From Scatophagus argus (lineage: Eukaryota > Chordata > Actinopteri > Scatophagidae): DNA of 64,000 bases. Where the stretch lies: contig NC_058497.1 of assembly GCF_020382885.2 (NCBI RefSeq), positions 19,956,330-20,020,329 on the forward strand, given 5' to 3'. This document shows positions 46,841 through 64,000 of the stretch, in pieces. The translations under genes and the position numbers were made by a program. How positions within the stretch are numbered: the stretch's first letter is position 1; every line of letters begins with the position of its first letter. Below the pieces are notes generated by a model. That model saw only the letters and a list, made by a program, of their open reading frames with translations. It did no database searches and was not told where the DNA came from.

Positions 46841-49800
46841 TCAGACAGATCTGTTCTGAAATATTACCAAAGCTCTCTTAATCTGCTCGTAGCTGACAAA
46901 CATCACAATGTTCCAGGAACCCAGACGGAGAAACGAGGGCATAAATCTGTGGGAATAAAAAAGAATCAGGTCAGTCAAGGAAATGATGAGCAAATTTGTC
47001 ATTTTATTTAATTAGACATTAGACCTCATACCCCTTATAGAAGGCTGTGGGTCCCTCTTTGACCAGCATGGTTAGGGCACAGTTAATTGCACCGCTGTAC
47101 TGCCCCGGCACTGAATTCATGTAACGTGTTTTCACCACATCCACTGGAGAAGCCACAATGGTGGTGCAGAAACCTGCTGCAAAGGCTGCTGTGAAGTGAC
47201 ACGGCATGTTGTCTGTTGGAAACAAAATGTTTGCTTTAGTTATTAAGGGCCACAAACAAGCCAAGGGCTGAACATTAAGTGTCTGCACTCGCCTGACATC
47301 AGGTCGTACTTCAGGATGAGCTCTTTGATGATATCATAGGTCACCAGCTCAGAGCAGTTAACGATGGAATTGCGAGCGATGTTTGGCAGGCACCCTGGAA
47401 AGTCGGTTGAACATTGTAAACAATAAAATTCAAGAAGAAAAAAAACCAACTCATAAGAGCAATCAAAATTAAAAAGTATTAAAATCGAAGCGGCAGAACT
47501 AAAGATATCATCTATTTTTTTAAATTCCTTATCATGGCGCATACATTACCCACAATGGAACTCTACCGCCAGATGTCCAGGTGCATTGTGGGTATTTTAT
47601 GTTAGCAGCGGTTAATTTAGCCTTGCTAGCCTTAAGTAAAGATGAGGAACTGGCTATAGAGGTCTGCTACACACCTTTTTTGACAATTTTGTCTCAAAAT
47701 ACAGTGGCCAAGAGAGCTCAATAAACAAAAATAGAGAAATAAAAAACAAGCAAATGTTTTTTTTTTTTTTTTTTAATAAAATCTTCGTGAATTTGACAAC
47801 ATGTTGTATTTATATGAAGGTATGACGTGTGTTGCCACCATATGCTGTTCTGGTGTTTCAGTCAATACTTTGATTCTAACATGGCTTGTTGACTTTTAAA
47901 GTAGAACAGAGTTACAGATTATCTACATAAAACATCTGAATAATTCAAGAGGTTTTCATGTTGTGACATCAAAACCAAAAACTGCTACGATTGCCCCCGG
48001 TCTGCCCCAATAAATCTGGGTTAAGTAAACTATGGTTGTTTCCTTGGTCTCTAAAACTTATATGTTAAAAAATCACTGCAGTGCTGCTTATTGTTTATAG
48101 ATTATTACTGACTTTGTCAATAAATGAATGTCATCAATTTATTTCCCCATTTACCTTTCCAGAGTCCTTTAATGCCCTCCTCCCTGGCTATGGTCTTGTA
48201 GGCATCGATCGTGCTGTTGTACCTCTTCACAGAGCCACTCTGAGGGAAGCAGACCTGAGCCTGAAATCTGACTTTCACCACATCGGTGGGCTGGGCGAAG
48301 CTCACCGCCATCGCCCCCGTGGTGCAGCCCGCCAGCAGCCGAGCCCCGATTCCTACGTCTGTGATAAAGCAATACATGTAAGTCACTCCCTTCACTTTCC
48401 TGCTATAAGCAAGGCAACCCAGTAACTGGACTGAACAGGTGTAGAAAGAAGTAGAAATGTGGCTGTGGTGTTTCCCTTTAAAATATCTGTTAAGCCTGCG
48501 GCATAAACACAGATCAGTTCCCTGGGAGAGGAATCTGCGCTGTGCCCTATATCCTGGAGCTGGTTTTCTGCAAGAACCTGTTCAGCTAATGAAGCACTTT
48601 GTATTTTCAGAACAAACCTCAGGCTCTACACAGCTTGGAAATAGTTTGCTTTGCAGCTATATGATTGTGATTAGTTATTTATCTAACAATGTAAGTCATA
48701 TTTTCTGACTGTTTGAACAGACTCATGGCTTCCTTCAACATTCACAGTATCATTTTACTTAACGGGCTGTTTAACTGCATGGCTGCTTATTTTATGAGCA
48801 TATTTATTTTTTCATACTGTTGTTTTTGCTGTAGTCCAGATGCTGCAATAATCCTGCCTGGCCTGGCACACGACAAAACTGTTTCAGTTTGGCTCTCAAA
48901 CATTTTGTTCTAGTTTTTATTTTTTATTGTTTGCAGCTTCAAGTCAGAGTAAGTAACGATTAGAGCTGCAACAATTAGTTGATTAACTGATCAGTCAAAA
49001 GTTGAGTTCCTCAAAAAAATGTCAAAATGTCAAAAATATGATGGCTCCAGCTCACCAAAAGTGAACATTTTGTTTGATGTCTTGTCTTACATTATGGCAA
49101 CGTGAATGTATTTGGCTTCTAATGTTTTAAAGACTTAACAATTAATTGATTAATGAGAAATTGTCAGCTGCGGCCCTAATTATGTTCTGATTTAACGAAA
49201 ACAATTCAGTGTTAACTGGCTTGCACAGTATCTCGTGTGCTCTAAAAACAAACTAGAATATAAGCTTTTAGTAAGACTAAGATTTTAGTCTCTGTGCATC
49301 TGGACTGTCTGTAGAAACATTTCGTCACGTACTTTCTGAGCCTCTGGTGTAGAACTGCTTCATGGTGTCATACAGGCCGATGCGGACTGACGCGAAACTC
49401 ATCTGTCTGTGCAGTCCTGCCACCAATCCGCTGTACAGACTCCTCGGGCCCTCAGTCTTCACCATGGTGAAGATGGTGCCAAACACACCTCGGTATCTCG
49501 CCCTCTGGCCGTCCACTGCGGGTTTGGATTCACCCTGAATCTTAAGTAATAGACAGCACATGCACAACAAAATGTGCAAAAACCTCTGGGATGACGTTTT
49601 GAAACAAAATGTGAACCGAGTTTCTCAACAGTCTGCTTTATAAAAAAAAAAAGAGTTGCCATAAAAACCAAATTACCAGTTTGTTTTTGTCATAAGTGTT
49701 ACACTCCAGGGTTGACGTGTAGCAACATGCACTCATTTGTGTTAAGTTATCCCTACTATTCAGTGAAGGGGCTGCAGCCTGCTGAAAAACAAGGCAGAGC

Positions 49801-50316
49801 TGTAAATACCGTTGCAGACAGTGAGGACATGTGTTGTTCCTGGAAAGTCATTTATGTCCTACGATTACATGTTTTACACAAGGTGAGTTTCTTTTTAAAG
49901 CTTATTGTGGTGTGAAGAGGTCACATTCTTAGATCAGGCTGTTTTTAGGCAGACGAATAACTTGAAATTTAACTTCTGCACTATAACTATATCCTGTCAT
50001 TTCGTGAAGTGCTTTGACTTATGTTTGCATAAAATATATTTACACAGTTAAATGAATAGGGAAAAAAAGTGAGATAAAAAAGTGAGATGTTATGTCTCAT
50101 CACAAAAATCATGAGGACATTTCTTTCACGGAGTTTATGACCTCAGTGTTTTTATTTTGTTAATCCTAGCAACAAGCAGTATATCCTCACCTGCAGTCTG
50201 ACTTTGGCAGTGTCCAGGGGGAAAGTGACCAGGTCGGCCACACAGCCAGCTGTTCCAGCCGAAAAGATCTTGACAGCAGCTGTTGGGGCCACATCTGTAG
50301 CTCTTCCACCAACCAT
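46841..50316 (-). CDS. ucp3: Mitochondrial uncoupling protein 3
   Basis: A six-helix inner-membrane carrier of the SLC25 family that dissipates or modulates the proton gradient. Six exons (50191-50316, 49333-49540, 48155-48358, 47293-47394, 47032-47212, 46841-46946) join in frame to 308 aa, the family length. Three carrier signatures are visible: PLDTAKVR (33-40), PTDVVKVR and PVDVVKTR. The [13 protein letters not shown] segment is typical of UCP1-3. [19 protein letters not shown] and EGPTAFYKG resemble UCP3 more than UCP2, and c2cd3 is the next gene, as in mammals. Intron 4 has a GC donor (CAG|GCGAGT). A 5' non-coding exon is likely near 51381-51620. UCP2 is the alternative; a tree would settle it. 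Confidence 0.93.
48959..49193. mobile_element. Short non-autonomous DNA element (MITE-like)
   Basis: The ends ATTAGAGCTGCAACAATTAG and, reversed, ATTAGGGCCGCAGC match at 12 of the first 14 bases, as terminal inverted repeats. The body has the ATTAATTGATTAATGAG motif common to an abundant fish element with hAT-like ends. No coding capacity; target duplications are not clear. It lies in ucp3 intron 2. Confidence 0.55.
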
Positions 50317-52227
50317 GATCAGTGATCGAGGATCAACAAAGCCTGATCATCAAAATGTCCACAAATGATAACAAGACCAAGTAGCTTCTGTTCAGTCTTG
50401 ACATTAAAGGATCATATCCTGCAGTTTAAATATCTGAGCAAACTAATCACATATTCCTTCATGACTGATCCAGCCCACGTCAAGTTTTAGGTATTGAAAA
50501 GTTTGTCTTTTGAAAGCCAAGTCCTCTTGTTGGTCCATTAGCTCTCAAAAAGCTCCAAACTATCATTCCACTTTAAAAAGTGGAAAACACTACAGTAGCC
50601 AGCCTTCTCCATTAACCACACAGCAATGCAAACACCTGCAATGTAAGCGACAGTAGCCGACAGACTGCAGTCCAGCCCTCCTGCACAGTTGTTGACTCTT
50701 TTAAAGGAAGCTACACAGCTGCACCGCCTTGCGTGAGAACCAGACACACCACATGCCAGGAAGTCATTGTGGCTCACGATGCACCTTACTTAAACCTATT
50801 TGTATCAGCTGTAAGGACATGTGGCAAGTATCAGGCATTGTTCTGCAAGGGTACTGAAACAAAGTTTTCTGTAGTACATATGAGAAGTGAAGTGAGGAAA
50901 GCAAGCAAGACACGTATTTTTAAAAAAAAAAAGCTGCTTTTTGACAGACAGCAACCACAAAGTGTTCCAACCAATTACAAATTGCTTTAAAATTAAAACA
51001 TCCAACAATCAATACGATCGAATCAAAAAGGAATCCTACAAATTACAACCAGCATCTCATATGTATGTTTGTCTCTGCTCAATCGTGTTCCTGTCGCCCA
51101 TAAATTGATCTTCTGTTCATTTCTTGTATCAGTAGATAGCAAAGCAAAAAAAAAAACACTAGCCAGGGACAGAAATTTGCACAACTTCAGCATGATACCA
51201 CCTGAACAAGTGCTCAAACTGCACAACGTTGCACAGAGGCAACAAAAACAGCTTGAGTATAAAAATTAAAGAAAAACAAACATATTTCTTCACACTCTCA
51301 GGCACATGGACACATTTTTCCAAAGTTAGTTCAATTTACACATGTTCAAAAACAAACAAAAAAAAAGATATTTAACTTACCAATTGGGGGCACTGTGTCC
51401 AATGAGGCTTTGTTTCCTGACAGGACTGCTCCACCTACAGACAAAAGGCCACACCCACTGCAGGCCATCATGAGTGGGAAACAGGAAGTGCAGAGAAGGA
51501 TGTGTGTCCAGAGTAAAGAAATGAAGGTGAGACAATTTCCAAAACAGTAGCTAAGGCCAACATTAAGGTGACTGCCCTTTTCGAAACTCAACTGTCGGTA
51601 ACTTCTTGCCTCCACAGGCTCGTTAAGACAACTGAGGAGTCAGCAGTTAACGGCCGTATAGATCAGCGCTGAGAATAAATTCCTTTTGTCAAAAATTGAA
51701 AATCACTGCACCCACTAGAGGTCCATAAGCATACATTTGTAAAACTGCAGAAAAAAAAAATATTAGAATGGGTTCAGCAGTATGCCAGACTGGCTGCAGG
51801 CAGTGAATTACGTAATGCCTTGTTTGCTTTTTTTTAGCATTGGACAACTGGTCTGAGCTTGTTCTGTCTCAAGCAGACACAACAGGTCTTCTGTTTGTCA
51901 TAACAATACATAACATGAAACCCATGAAAATATAACTGAAGTGTTGACTTGACTTAAGATGTACGTTTTAAGTATTTTTTCACTGTTTGGCCTTTCAGAT
52001 GTGTGCATTAGCCAATGAAACAGGTTGAACCTGTTAGAGGACATTTAACACAGCCTTTGGTATCACAACCTCAAAAATCCAGCAGATCAACAAAATCCAA
52101 AAAAGGCACCCAATTTTGAAAACAGTTCATATTTATTTATAAAAATACAAATGTTACATTTAATTTACATGATCTGAAAGCACTCAGCAGTGCAAATGTG
52201 ATGCTTAGCAAATAAACCCACCACATA
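50317..52227. other. ucp3 upstream region and c2cd3 3' flank
   Basis: A minus-strand donor (ATTG|GTAAGTTA) at 51380 marks a likely non-coding first exon of ucp3 (about 51381-51620), spliced to an acceptor just upstream of the ATG near 50342. c2cd3 ends at 52228 with its 3' UTR below. No other gene was seen. Confidence 0.45.

Positions 52228-64000
<11,773 letters not shown>

Overview
This is nuclear DNA from a ray-finned fish, probably a spiny-rayed teleost. The reasons are compact GT-AG split genes, vertebrate protein families at full length, teleost-type interspersed repeats, many (TG)n tracts, and ucp3 lying next to c2cd3. Nothing looks bacterial or viral in the active sense. Genes were built by hand from open frames, splice signals and phase matching. 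Joins that keep the reading frame across every exon are the main support.

Layout. 1-7.1 kb: dhrs11 (minus), with a second copy of its first exon and flanks at 0.2-1.4 kb; between them lies a decayed, possibly LTR-type repeat. 7.9-11.1 kb: a GPI-anchored carbonic anhydrase 4-like gene (plus). 11.1-15.3 kb: no protein gene, but a perfect RFX X-box, a long (TG)n and a promoter-like stretch with a start codon and splice donor. 15.3-16.8 kb: a small minus-strand gene encoding only two RIM-BP-type SH3 domains. 20.1-24.1 kb: ywhag (14-3-3 gamma, plus), two coding exons. 24.1-34.6 kb: about 10 kb without a recognisable gene. 34.6-40.6 kb: camkk1 (minus, 15 exons, 505 codons). 42.9-44.4 kb: vps37d (plus, 4 exons). 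46.8-50.3 kb: ucp3 (minus, 6 exons). 52.2-64.0 kb: the 3' 29 exons of c2cd3 (minus), whose start lies beyond the window.

The genes do not form a pathway. dhrs11 is a cytosolic dehydrogenase, ca4 a surface enzyme, ywhag a phosphoprotein adaptor, camkk1 a calcium-activated kinase, vps37d an ESCRT-I subunit, ucp3 a mitochondrial carrier and c2cd3 a centriolar ciliogenesis factor. Ordering follows shared ancestry: ucp3-c2cd3 mirrors human 11q13, while ywhag and vps37d both belong to human 7q11.23.

I found no new multi-gene system. The best second looks are the stand-alone double-SH3 gene, the duplicated dhrs11 promoter plus exon 1, two GC-AG introns that are the only frame-consistent choice, the overlapping poly-Ser upstream frame of vps37d, and several orphan promoter-like sites.
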